A stretch of 14,853 nucleotides of DNA, taken from assembly GCA_021823385.1 (NCBI GenBank), contig JAKAOC010000006.1:1-14853 (forward strand), read 5' to 3'. The notes under the pieces are model-generated. The model worked only from the letters and a program-made list of their open reading frames with translations, was not told where the DNA came from and made no database searches. Position 1 is the stretch's first letter, and the number at the start of each line of letters is the position of its first letter. Positions 1 through 7,211 of the stretch are shown here, in pieces. Source of the stretch: Actinomycetes bacterium. GTDB lineage: Bacteria > Actinomycetota > Acidimicrobiia > Acidimicrobiales > Acidimicrobiaceae. The position numbers and the translations under genes are program-made.

Positions 1-915
1 ACCACCGTTGAGCAGACGATCGTCTTCGAGGAGATGGGCCGGTCGCTCTACTGTGGGCCCTACTTCGCGACGGTTGCGCTGGCAGCTAACGCCCTCATGG
101 CCAGTGGAGACGAGGCTGCCCAGGCCGACTACCTGCCCGGCATCGCCGCCGGCGAGACCATTGCCACGCTGGCGGTGACTGAAGAGGACGGGAGCTGGGG
201 CCTTGGCTCCTTCGCCACCTCCGCCTCGAATTCCGGGGGCGGGTATACGCTGAGCGGCACCAAGTCCTACGTCATCGACGGGCAGAACGCCTCACTCTTC
301 CTGGTGGCCGCCACCGCTCCCGGAGGGGTATCGATCTTCGCCGTCGAGTCGGGCGCGCCCGGGTTGTCCGTGGAGGCGATTCCTACATTGGACCAGACCC
401 GCAAGATGGCGGCTGTCTCGTTCTCCGGCACGCCCGCGCGCCTGGTCGGTGCCGAAGGCGGTGGCGAGGCCGTGCTAACTACCACCATGGACCTCGCGGC
501 GGTGGCCCTGGCCGCGGAGGAGGTCGGCGGTGCGGCGGCGTGCCTGGACATGGCCGTTGAGTACGCCAAGAGCAGGATCCAGTTCGGGCGTGCCATCGGT
601 AGCTTCCAGGCCATCAAGCACAAGTGCGCGGATGTCCTGCTGGAGGTGGAGTCGGCCAAGTCCGCCGCCTATTACGCGGGCTGGGTGGCGTCGCAGGACT
701 CCGCCGAGCTTGCGGTGGCGGCCCCCCTTGCCAAGGCCTTCTGCTCCGACGCCTACTTCAAGGCGGCCGCGGAGAACATCCAGATCCACGGCGGCATCGG
801 CTTCACCTGGGAGCACGACGCGCACCTGTACTTCAAGCGCGCAAAGGCTTCGCAGCTCCTCTTTGGCGACTCCGCCTATCACCGAGCCAAGCTGGCGGAC
901 CGCGTCGGCATCTGA
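1..915 (+). CDS. Acyl-CoA dehydrogenase, 5'-truncated by window edge
   Basis: This flavoprotein would oxidise an acyl-CoA to the trans-2-enoyl-CoA, passing electrons to ETF, as in beta-oxidation of fatty acids, sterol side chains or branched acids. The reading frame is open from base 1 and no start is visible; about 304 residues are present, so roughly 70 N-terminal residues are probably missing compared with a usual 370-380. The visible part has the middle beta-domain segment ATLAVTEEDGSWG, the helical segment YAKSRIQFGRAIGSFQAIKH that is a hallmark of the family, and the C-terminal IHGGIGFTWEHDAHLYFKRA typical of actinobacterial FadE-type proteins. I could not place the catalytic glutamate with confidence; members of this branch often act as heterotetramers in which one subunit lacks it, and the partner gene may lie to the left. 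The ATG at 34 is internal to the family alignment and not the start. Substrate is unknown. Confidence 0.93.
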   Translation, partial: TTVEQTIVFEEMGRSLYCGPYFATVALAANALMASGDEAAQADYLPGIAAGETIATLAVTEEDGSWGLGSFATSASNSGGGYTLSGTKSYVIDGQNASLFLVAATAPGGVSIFAVESGAPGLSVEAIPTLDQTRKMAAVSFSGTPARLVGAEGGGEAVLTTTMDLAAVALAAEEVGGAAACLDMAVEYAKSRIQFGRAIGSFQAIKHKCADVLLEVESAKSAAYYAGWVASQDSAELAVAAPLAKAFCSDAYFKAAAENIQIHGGIGFTWEHDAHLYFKRAKASQLLFGDSAYHRAKLADRVGI

Positions 916-1025
916 ACTGCGGGCGTGTCGTGGTGTCGTGATCAGCTTGCTCTGAGCCGGACGAGCACACTCATTCGCCACGGGGTAGTTTCTATGGCGG
1001 AGAAAGTGCTAGCGAAGGAAACGGC

Positions 1026-1394
1026 ATGAGCGAAAACAAGTACCATCAGACACTCGCCGACCTGGGCGAACCGGCGAAGGACCTCCGCTCCCACATCCCG
1101 GACGTGTGGAAGGGTTTCGCCGAGATGCATCGCGCAGCTCTTGTCGAGGGCGCCGTCTCCTCTGCCATGAAGGAGATGGTCGCCGTGGCCATCGCCGTTG
1201 CCCGCGAGTGTGACGGCTGCATCGCCAGCCATACCCGCGGCGCGGTGCGCAAAGGGGCGACGCCCGAGCAGATGGCCGAGGTGCTGGGGGTCGCGGTGCT
1301 CATGCTCGGGGGCCCGGGAACGGTCTATGGGCCGCGCGCCTGGGAGTCGTTCATGGAGTTTTATAACGCGCAACACCCTGCGCCGGCTTCCTAG
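1026..1394 (+). CDS. AhpD-like / carboxymuconolactone decarboxylase family protein
   Basis: A 122-residue, single-domain, all-helical protein of the AhpD/CMD family. The segment ECDGCIASHTRGAVRKGAT carries C62, C65 and H69 in the CxxCxxxH arrangement, and E50 lies twelve residues before the first cysteine. These spacings match the E118/C130/C133/H137 proton-relay centre known from mycobacterial AhpD, so a thiol-disulfide or alkylhydroperoxidase role is more likely than decarboxylation. The start ATG follows GAAGGA (1014-1019) with a 6-nt gap, a good ribosome binding site. It lies 110 nt after the acyl-CoA dehydrogenase and 28 nt before the hydrolase-like gene. The physiological electron donor (lipoamide system in AhpD) and the substrate cannot be told from the sequence. 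Confidence 0.9.
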   Translation: MSENKYHQTLADLGEPAKDLRSHIPDVWKGFAEMHRAALVEGAVSSAMKEMVAVAIAVARECDGCIASHTRGAVRKGATPEQMAEVLGVAVLMLGGPGTVYGPRAWESFMEFYNAQHPAPAS

Positions 1395-1411
1395 AGGGCG
1401 AAGGCCCGGGC

Positions 1412-1416
1412 AGGAG
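1412..1416 (+). promoter_or_regulatory. Ribosome binding site deciding a GTG start
   Basis: AGGAG stands 6 nt before the GTG at 1423. It supports that GTG as the start of the hydrolase-like gene even though no ATG is near. Confidence 0.65.
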
Positions 1417-1422
1417 TCATAG

Positions 1423-2184
1423 GTGTTGGTAAAGCTCCCAACCGCAGGCGGCGACTGCGAAATGCTCGTTGTTGACGAGTCCCGCTCCCGCGCATCCAAC
1501 CAGGTCCCGGAGCTTGGTGCCCTGCTTTGCTATGGGGCACCCGCCGCCGCTCGGGTCGCTGGAGTGACTGCCGACTATTTCCTGGATGAGCAGGTGAAGC
1601 GCCTGTCCTCGGCTGCAGATGTGCTGGCCGCAGTGCTGGTACCATCCGGGGTGGGAAACTCCGATGGCAACTTTTCGCCCCTCCGTTGGCGCCAGGACCT
1701 GGCGAACGCGGTCGAATACCTATGCAGCGAGGTCGGAGTGCCCGAGGTGTGCCTCGTGGGCTACGAGCTGGCCAGCATCCAGGTGCTGTCGCTGGCGACC
1801 GACTTGGACCGCGTGGTGGGTGTCGTGACGATTTCCACCATCGCCTCTCTGCCGCCCTATGGGCTTACCAACGAGTCTCTGGGGGAGCAGCTCAAGAGCC
1901 TTGGGGTGTCGCTGCCCACCGCAGCTGGGGCCCTGGATGCTTGGACAGGGGAATTCGCGGTGCTTGATCCGGCGCGCAGCGCCCCGCGCCTCGGGCGCAA
2001 GCCTTGGCTGGTGATCCACGGCCAGGACGACGAGGCGATGCCGGAAGCGCAAGTGCGCCAGCTACTCGAAGAGGTGGCGGGGATCGGCGAGCTTCACATG
2101 GTCACCGCGGGTGGCGAGTCGCTGCGTGCCGACCCACGCGTCTTGGCGCTGCTCGCAGGTTGGCTGGACCGAATACGCGGCTAA
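1423..2184 (+). CDS. Alpha/beta-hydrolase-fold protein, probable pseudoenzyme
   Basis: A 253-residue cytoplasmic protein of the alpha/beta-hydrolase fold. Landmarks in order are the N-terminal strand region, an oxyanion-type segment PSGVGNSDGNFSPLRW (about 74-89), the nucleophile-elbow strand VCLVGYELAS (109-118), the acid-residue strand WLVIHGQDDEAMP (195-207), and the last strand and turn HMVTAGGESLRADPRV (225-240). In active relatives the elbow reads GxSxG and the last turn carries the catalytic histidine. Here the serine position is E115 and the histidine position appears to be E232, while the acid (D202 or D203) remains. The fold is therefore well supported but ordinary serine hydrolysis is unlikely; binding, scaffolding or unusual chemistry are open. 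It starts with GTG behind a good AGGAG, 28 nt after the AhpD-like gene, so the two probably share a transcript. Confidence 0.85.
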   Translation: MLVKLPTAGGDCEMLVVDESRSRASNQVPELGALLCYGAPAAARVAGVTADYFLDEQVKRLSSAADVLAAVLVPSGVGNSDGNFSPLRWRQDLANAVEYLCSEVGVPEVCLVGYELASIQVLSLATDLDRVVGVVTISTIASLPPYGLTNESLGEQLKSLGVSLPTAAGALDAWTGEFAVLDPARSAPRLGRKPWLVIHGQDDEAMPEAQVRQLLEEVAGIGELHMVTAGGESLRADPRVLALLAGWLDRIRG

Positions 2185-2236
2185 CCGGCCAGGAGACGCT
2201 TACGCGCCGACTCAGTGATCGCTGGGCGGGGCATGA

Positions 2237-2242
2237 TAGGTT
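2237..2242 (+). promoter_or_regulatory. Candidate -10 box (TAGGTT) for a leaderless start
   Basis: TAGGTT fits the TAnnnT form of a -10 element and ends 6 nt before the ATG at 2249, so transcription would begin at or next to the start codon. I see no convincing -35 element at the matching distance. There is also no strong Shine-Dalgarno here. Confidence 0.3.
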
Positions 2243-2248
2243 TTGTCC

Positions 2249-2680
2249 ATGGTTCGTCCGTGGCCGGCGCTGCTGATTTCCGCCTCCGGCGCGCTCGCAG
2301 CCGGATGCGGCTCGGTCGGTTCGGCGGGAGGGGCCACGGGCCATCCCGCCATTGCTTCCCGGGAGCCCAACTCTCCGCTGCGGGCGGCACTGGCATGGTT
2401 CGGCGCGATCGATGCCAAAGAACAGCACCAGGTGCTTGCGGCTTTCGCACCCGGGGTGGCTGCCGGCACGAGCTGGCGGGAATGGGGCGCCGGCTCCTGG
2501 CCCACCTTTTCAGGGGTCAGGTGCAAGGGCGAGTCCCAGACCGCAATCAGTGCCCCGGTGATGTGCACATTCTCCAAGAGCCAGGCGCCATCGACCGGCA
2601 ATCCGGTCAGCTTTTGGACGGTCTCCTTCGTCCACACGCGTCACGGCCGGTGGCTCATCGTGAACTACGGGCAGGGCTGA
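2249..2680 (+). CDS. Small probable lipoprotein, possible NTF2-like domain
   Basis: A 143-residue exported protein of unknown function. It opens with a short charged end (MVRP), a hydrophobic stretch and LAAGC with C20 as the likely lipid-attached residue; the -3 position is Ala rather than Leu, so the lipobox is acceptable but not strong. After a Gly/Ser/Ala linker, residues from about 46 (LRAALAWFGAID) to the end (WTVSFVHTRHGRWLIVNYGQG) resemble the helix and final paired strands of NTF2/SnoaL-like or Mce-associated lipoproteins. That is an impression, not a match I can prove. C92 and C107 could form a disulfide outside the membrane. A TTG two codons upstream (2243) is an alternative start. 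The gene follows the hydrolase-like gene by 64 nt and runs convergent with thiE. Confidence 0.7.
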   Translation: MVRPWPALLISASGALAAGCGSVGSAGGATGHPAIASREPNSPLRAALAWFGAIDAKEQHQVLAAFAPGVAAGTSWREWGAGSWPTFSGVRCKGESQTAISAPVMCTFSKSQAPSTGNPVSFWTVSFVHTRHGRWLIVNYGQG

Positions 2681-2935
2681 TCGTCTCGACGGGCCCTTGG
2701 GCGATGGGTTACCCGGCCGAGCACGATCCTCGAGGTCCGGCCTCGCCCTTCAATGGCCGCGTGGTGGTGAAAGTTGTCCGGGCTGGCGGTCCGGAATTGC
2801 GGGATTGCCACGGTCCCTCCGAAGATCGTCTTGCCGACATCGACTGTGTCCGCCTCCATGCACGCGGCGAAGAGCCGCCTGCTGCTGACGTCCCGGCGTG
2901 GAGACCCCTCCGTTCGAACGGTAGGGCACGCTGTC
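2681..2935. other. Convergent intergenic spacer, no gene seen
   Basis: This 255-nt spacer separates the lipoprotein stop from the thiE stop on the other strand. Short open frames cross it on both strands (for example a 64-codon minus-strand frame from 2859), but none has a ribosome binding site or a recognisable product. It holds a 12-bp palindrome CCGTTCGAACGG at 2910-2921 that could be a short hairpin near the thiE end. I see no clear intrinsic terminator with a T-tract for either transcript. Confidence 0.5.
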
Positions 2936-3571
2936 CTATGGCACGCCTATCTCGCGGTCGATGGCCGTGCGAAGCGCGCGGGCGGCCTTCTCGGGGTCGG
3001 GGGCGTCCGCGACGTACCGGACAACTACGAAGTGGGATGCCCCTGCCTCCACCAGCGGTGCAACCCGGTCTGGTGTGACACCACCGGTCACGAAGACCGG
3101 AAGAGTGGACCGCGCGGTGGCGAAACGAAGATAGTCGAGGCCGGTGCCTTGGCGCCCGGGCTTGGTCGGGGTCGCCTCCACTGGCCCTGCGGACAGATAA
3201 TCCACCGGCTCCGAGAGCGCGGCCAGCAATTCTTGGGGCGCGTGTGTGGAGCGTCCGATAAGGACGTCGTCTCCTAGCATCTCCCGGGCTGTGGCCGGGG
3301 GTATATCGCCTTGGCCGAGGTGCACCCCATCCGCGCCCACCGCGTAGGCCAGATCCACCCGGTCGTTCACGAAGAACGGCACCCCGTCCCGGGAACAGAT
3401 CTCCTTCAACGCTTCTGCGGCACGCATGATCGGTGCCGCCTCGGCCACCTTCTCCCGGAGCTGAACCACATCGACACCCCCTGCGACGGCTGCGCGCACG
3501 GTATCCTCGAGGTCCGGCCGGAGGCCGATGCAGAGATAGAGGCGGCGTTCCGCCATCGAGAAGCTGCTCAT
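2936..3571 (-). CDS. thiE: Thiamine phosphate synthase
   Basis: This enzyme joins HMP pyrophosphate and thiazole phosphate to make thiamine monophosphate, the last condensation in thiamine synthesis. The 211-residue protein is a single TIM barrel with the expected landmarks in order: VQLREK (36-41), FFVNDR (66-71), GVHLGQGD (82-89), IGRSTH (105-110), the pyrophosphate-binding GPVEATPTKPG (129-139), VTGGV (161-165) and VVVR (182-185). The GPVxATPTKPG motif favours true ThiE over the TenI-type paralogue. The start ATG overlaps the stop of the HhH-GPD gene (ATGA, 3568-3571) and has GGAGG four nt upstream inside that gene, which indicates translational coupling. A second Met at residue 6 is possible but less well placed. 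Its product leads to TPP, the cofactor of the nearby AceE. Confidence 0.95.
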   Translation of the reverse strand: MSSFSMAERRLYLCIGLRPDLEDTVRAAVAGGVDVVQLREKVAEAAPIMRAAEALKEICSRDGVPFFVNDRVDLAYAVGADGVHLGQGDIPPATAREMLGDDVLIGRSTHAPQELLAALSEPVDYLSAGPVEATPTKPGRQGTGLDYLRFATARSTLPVFVTGGVTPDRVAPLVEAGASHFVVVRYVADAPDPEKAARALRTAIDREIGVP

Positions 3572-4155
3572 TTTGCCTCCGCAGCATTTGCCGCCTTCAT
3601 CTCCTTCTTGAAGGCCCTGACGGCAGCGAGAGACTCGTCGTCGACGATGTCGGCAACGCTCATGGCCGTGCCGGGTTCGCCGAAGGGCCGCGAGGCCTCG
3701 CGCCAGCCCTTGATCCGCAGCCCACCCTGCTTGCCCAGCAGCGCCAGGAAGATCCTGCTCTTGTCCGGGCCGAAGCCGGGCAAAGCGGCCAGACGCCTAA
3801 AGAGGTCATCGCCGTCGGCCGCTTCGGTCCAGATCCGCTCTGCCCGGTTCCCATACTGCTCGGCCACGATCCTGCAAAGCTCGGCGGTGCGCTTGGCCAT
3901 GGCCGCCGGGAAGCGGTGGATGGCCGGCTTGGCGGAGAAGGCCGCCTCCAGCTCCACAGGGTCCATGGTTGCAACCGCGGCCGCGTCCAGAGTTGCACCC
4001 AGCCGGTCCTGGAGGGACTTTGGCCCACGGAACGCTTTTTCCATCGGGATTTGCTGATCAAGCTGCATCCCGATCAGAAGCGCTAGAGGGGAGCTACCGA
4101 GAAGGTCATCGGAGTCTGGGTCCTGTGCAAGTACGAAGGGCATTGGTGGCGTCAT
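3568..4155 (-). CDS. HhH-GPD family base-excision-repair-type protein
   Basis: A 195-residue protein of the small HhH-GPD family common in Actinobacteria (I place it with TIGR03252 from memory). The N-terminal QLDQQIPMEKAF (31-42) matches the helix that precedes the DNA-binding region in this group, and LPGFG (125-129) is the helix-hairpin-helix turn. Classical members have a lysine just after the hairpin and/or an aspartate about 20 residues on; here the lysine is shifted by one and no DTHV-like aspartate is visible, so glycosylase activity is uncertain. The ATG at 4155 is chosen because the family begins close to FVLAQDPDSDDLL; the frame stays open upstream to 4302, but that part is Arg/Pro/Cys-rich and unlike protein. 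MPFVL at 4143 is an alternative start. The gene is first in a two-gene unit with thiE, whose start it overlaps. Confidence 0.85.
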   Translation of the reverse strand: MTPPMPFVLAQDPDSDDLLGSSPLALLIGMQLDQQIPMEKAFRGPKSLQDRLGATLDAAAVATMDPVELEAAFSAKPAIHRFPAAMAKRTAELCRIVAEQYGNRAERIWTEAADGDDLFRRLAALPGFGPDKSRIFLALLGKQGGLRIKGWREASRPFGEPGTAMSVADIVDDESLAAVRAFKKEMKAANAAEAK

Positions 4156-4247
4156 GCTTTCACTCGGGAGCCGGTCAGGTTTCGAGCGTATCCGAGCCGC
4201 TGCAGGGCGCGGGCATTCCGTGGCCTGGCGTGTACCCGCCGGCTCGC

Positions 4248-4271
4248 AGTGGCAGCCGGCCGGCTGCCACT
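4248..4271. repeat. Perfect 24-bp palindrome upstream of the HhH-thiE unit
   Basis: Two half-sites AGTGGCAGCCGG meet with no spacer, giving 24 bp of exact dyad symmetry; symmetry stops at 4247/4272. It lies in the 151-nt gap between the aceE terminator and the HhH-GPD start, about 92 nt before that ATG. A zero-loop stem is a poor terminator and there is no T-tract, so a dimeric regulator's operator is the more attractive reading. I cannot name a regulator. Confidence 0.6.
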
Positions 4272-4306
4272 TGTGGATCTGGGAGACCGTAGAGGGTATC
4301 AAAAGA

Positions 4307-4331
4307 AGGGGGCGCCTTTTCGGCGCCCCCT
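4307..4331 (-). terminator. Intrinsic terminator of aceE
   Basis: Read on the minus strand, a 10-bp GC-rich stem (nine bp GGGGGCGCC paired with GGCGCCCCC plus one A-T pair) closes a 5-nt loop and is followed by TCTTTT. It begins 28 nt after the aceE stop. This is the clearest terminator in the window and separates aceE from the HhH-thiE unit. Confidence 0.88.
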
Positions 4332-4359
4332 ACAGTGACTCATGCGGTACCGGCCCTGC

Positions 4360-7089
4360 TCAGATGGCGTGCGCCGGATCCGGCCTCCCCGGGTCGAGCC
4401 CGAAGAAGGCGATCGCCTCTGCGACCGTATCCACGCCGATGTCCTTGGAGGCGGCAAGCGCCGACAGCGTGGCAACCACCACGTGGGCGGTATCCACCTC
4501 GAAGTAGCGCCGTAGGTTGTCCCTGGTGTCGGAGCGCCCAAAACCATCCGTCCCCAGCGGGACGAAATTGCGATGCCCCACGAAGCGCGAGATCTGGTCC
4601 GGGACCGCTTTCATGAAATCGGTTACCGCCACGATGGGCCCGGTGCCTCCACCCAGCACGTTGGTTACATGCGCGCTGGCCGACTCGGCTCCTGGATGGA
4701 GCCTGTTGTAGCGCTCGGCACCGAGCGCGTCGTCGCGCAGAGCCTGGTAGGAGGTGACCGAGAATAGTTCGGTGGCCACTCCGTAACGAGACTCCAGGAT
4801 CTCCTTTGCCTCGACCGCAGCCTTCCAGGCGGTGCCGGAGAAGAGGATGGTCGCCTTGGCGGCTGGCTCGGAACCCGCACCGGCAACGTCGCCGTAAGGC
4901 GCGAAACGGTAGATCCCCTTGATCACCTCCGCCTTCAGCTGCTCTATCGGGACCCCGGCGGGAACAGCCGGCATGGTGTAGTTCTCGTTGTAGAGCGTGA
5001 CGTAGTACATCTCGTCGCGCTGGGGCTCCCCGTACATCTGATGGATGCCGTGCTGGATGACCATCGCCATTTCATAGGCAAAGGCTGGATCGTAGATGCG
5101 CATCGACGGGATGGCCGAAGCGAGCAGGAGCGACTGGCCGTCGTTGTGCTGGGTGCCCTCTCCCATCAAGGTCGTCCTGCCTGCGGTGCCCCCGATCAGG
5201 AAGCCACGCGCCCTGGCGTCGTTTGCCGCCCAGACCTGGTCTCCGGTGCGCTGGAATCCGAACATTGAATAGAACATGTAGAACGGGATGGTTGGGCAGC
5301 CGAAGGTCGAGTAGCTGGTGCCCGCCACCTGCAGCACGGCGGTCGATCCCGCCTCAGTGATCCCCATTTCGAGAATCTGCCCATCGGTGCCCTCCTCGTA
5401 GGAGAGGAGGAGCCCGGCGTCCACGGGGGTGTAGCGCTGACCTTGGGAGGAATAGATCTTGACCTCCTTGATCAGCGACTCGAGGCCGAACGTGCGAGCC
5501 TCGTCGGGGATGATCGGCACCACGCGCCGGCCGATGGTGGAGTCGCGAATTAGGTTGCGGAGCAGCTTCGCGAAGGCCATCGTCGTGGAGACCTGCACCT
5601 TGCCGGAGCCTGCGAAGAACTCCTCGAAGGCGGCCGGGTTGGGGTCCTGGACCGGGTTGCGGTGCGCGATGCGCTCCGGCAGGCTTCCTCCCAGCTGGCG
5701 CCGGCGCTGCTGCATGTACTCATAAACCGGAGTCCCCGGAGCAGGGCGGTGATAGGGAGGCAGTTTGCCCTCGAAGGCCGAGTCGGGGATCTCCTCGGTG
5801 AGGTGCAGGGTGTCGCGCATCTTCATCATCTGGTCGGAGGTCATCTTCTTGACCTGGTGCGTGGCGTTGCGCGCCTCGATGGCCGAACCCAAAGTCCAGC
5901 CCTTCACCGTCTTGGCCAGAATGGCGGTCGGTGCCCCCGCGTGTTCTACCGCCGCCTTGTAGGCCGCATAGAGCTTCTTGTAGTCATGTCCTCCGCGGGG
6001 GAGACGCTGGAGATCCTCGTCCGAGAGGTGCTCCACCATGCGGCGCAGCCGCGGGTCGGGGCCAAAGAAGTGCTCGCGGATATAGGCGCCCGACTCGGTG
6101 GCCAGCTTTTGGTACTCGCCGTCGCAGGTTGAGTTCATCTTGTTGAGAAGGACCCCGTCGACGTCCCGGGCGAGAAGCTCGTCCCAGCCGCTTCCCCAGA
6201 TGACCTTGATGACGTTCCAGCCCGCGCCTCTCAGAGTGGCCTCGAGCTCCTGGATCACCTTGCCGTTGCCTCGCACCGGGCCGTCAAGGCGCTGCAGATT
6301 GCAGTTCACCACCATGATCAGGTTGTCAAGCTTTTCCCTCCCGGCAAGCGCGAGCCCCGCAACCGTCTCGGGCTCATCGAACTCGCCGTCACCGACGAAG
6401 GACCACACCTTGGATTCGGAGGTGTCGTGGAGCTTGCGATTCATCAGGTAGCGGTTGAAGTAAGCCTGGTAGACCGCGGTCAATGGGCCAATGCCCATGG
6501 ATACCGTGGGGAACTCCCAGAATTCGGGCATCGAGCGGGGATGCGGGTATGAGGAGAGACCGCCGCCTGCCGTTTCCATGCGGAAGTTGTCCATCTGACT
6601 CTCGTCCAGACGGCCCTCCACGAAGGCGCGGGCGTAAATGCCGGGCGAGGCGTGGCCCTGGAAGAAGACCTGGTCCCCGGCGCCGCCTGCCGCCTTGCCC
6701 CGGAAGAAGTGGTTGAAGCCCACCTCGTAAAGGGCGGAGGAGCTGGCGTAGGTGGCCAGGTGGCCGCCTAGGCCGTCGGACTTGACGTTGGCCCTTGTCA
6801 CCATGACCGCAGCATTCCAGCGGATGTAGCGGCGCATGTGCCTCTCCATCTCCTCGTCACCGGGGAACCACGGCTGCTGTTCGGGAGGGATGGAGTTGAT
6901 GTAAGGCGTGGAAACGGTGGCCGGGAAGCCGACCTGGTTGGACCTGGCGGCGTCGAGAAGGCGCATGAGAATGTATGTGGCCCGCGAGCGCCCCTTCCCT
7001 TCGACCAGGGAATGGAAGGAGTCGACCCACTCCGAGGTCTCATCCGGATCGATGTCGGGGATTTGGTGAGAGAAGCCGTCAATGATCAT
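4360..7089 (-). CDS. aceE: Pyruvate dehydrogenase E1, homodimeric type
   Basis: AceE decarboxylates pyruvate with TPP and Mg2+ and passes the acetyl group to the lipoyl arm of E2, feeding acetyl-CoA to the TCA cycle. The 909-residue length suits the single-chain, homodimeric form. Numbering from the chosen start, DGLGGHLATYASS carries H110, QGHASPG carries H146, the TPP/Mg2+ motif is GDGEFDEP (from 233) with VVNCN (N262, N264), and the mobile-loop RGGHDYKK carries H368; GITEAGS holds the conserved catalytic-type glutamate. Segments such as PDIDPDETSEW, EVGFNHFFRGK, NLQRLDGPVRGNGK and YSMFGFQRTGD are nearly as in mycobacterial AceE. The frame is open to 7185, but the ATG at 7089 fits the family start and has a promoter-like sequence ending 6 nt before it. 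No E2, E3 or lipoyl genes are near, as is usual in actinobacteria. Confidence 0.97.
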   Translation of the reverse strand: MIIDGFSHQIPDIDPDETSEWVDSFHSLVEGKGRSRATYILMRLLDAARSNQVGFPATVSTPYINSIPPEQQPWFPGDEEMERHMRRYIRWNAAVMVTRANVKSDGLGGHLATYASSSALYEVGFNHFFRGKAAGGAGDQVFFQGHASPGIYARAFVEGRLDESQMDNFRMETAGGGLSSYPHPRSMPEFWEFPTVSMGIGPLTAVYQAYFNRYLMNRKLHDTSESKVWSFVGDGEFDEPETVAGLALAGREKLDNLIMVVNCNLQRLDGPVRGNGKVIQELEATLRGAGWNVIKVIWGSGWDELLARDVDGVLLNKMNSTCDGEYQKLATESGAYIREHFFGPDPRLRRMVEHLSDEDLQRLPRGGHDYKKLYAAYKAAVEHAGAPTAILAKTVKGWTLGSAIEARNATHQVKKMTSDQMMKMRDTLHLTEEIPDSAFEGKLPPYHRPAPGTPVYEYMQQRRRQLGGSLPERIAHRNPVQDPNPAAFEEFFAGSGKVQVSTTMAFAKLLRNLIRDSTIGRRVVPIIPDEARTFGLESLIKEVKIYSSQGQRYTPVDAGLLLSYEEGTDGQILEMGITEAGSTAVLQVAGTSYSTFGCPTIPFYMFYSMFGFQRTGDQVWAANDARARGFLIGGTAGRTTLMGEGTQHNDGQSLLLASAIPSMRIYDPAFAYEMAMVIQHGIHQMYGEPQRDEMYYVTLYNENYTMPAVPAGVPIEQLKAEVIKGIYRFAPYGDVAGAGSEPAAKATILFSGTAWKAAVEAKEILESRYGVATELFSVTSYQALRDDALGAERYNRLHPGAESASAHVTNVLGGGTGPIVAVTDFMKAVPDQISRFVGHRNFVPLGTDGFGRSDTRDNLRRYFEVDTAHVVVATLSALAASKDIGVDTVAEAIAFFGLDPGRPDPAHAI

Positions 7090-7095
7090 GCGTAT

Positions 7096-7124
7096 ATTCT
7101 CGCACCGATTGTTAACTATGTCAG
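7096..7124 (-). promoter_or_regulatory. Candidate promoter of aceE, leaderless
   Basis: On the minus strand CTGACA (7124-7119, five of six to TTGACA) is followed after 17 nt by GAGAAT (7101-7096), with TGC immediately before it like an extended -10. Six nt then lead to the aceE ATG, so the transcript would start at or beside the ATG. No Shine-Dalgarno precedes that ATG, which agrees. Confidence 0.45.
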
Positions 7125-7211
7125 GTTCGCGGTTTCCGGCGCTGGTCGGGGCCGCTGACCAGGCGGCGGGCGGCATAGGCTGCAATGGCGGCGATCGAGG
7201 GCGGGAGGCCG

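Noticed and set aside
2665..2859. 64-codon minus-strand frame downstream of thiE
   Set aside because: No Shine-Dalgarno, overlaps the lipoprotein end and no recognisable product; too short to support.
2905..2925. GTTCGAAC resembling a tRNA T-loop
   Set aside because: It is the centre of a 12-bp palindrome; no acceptor, anticodon or D arms can be built around it.
2215..3078. 287-codon plus-strand frame spanning the lipoprotein, the spacer and the thiE end
   Set aside because: Arg/Gly/Pro-rich, overlaps two supported genes out of frame and has no ribosome binding site.
4156..4302. N-terminal extension of the HhH-GPD frame to 4302
   Set aside because: It runs through the 24-bp palindrome and reads as Cys/Arg/Pro-rich residues unlike the family, whose start fits 4155.
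7090..7185. 32-residue N-terminal extension of AceE
   Set aside because: The ATG at 7089 matches the family start, and the extension would overlap the rnhA promoter side and lies over the candidate aceE promoter.
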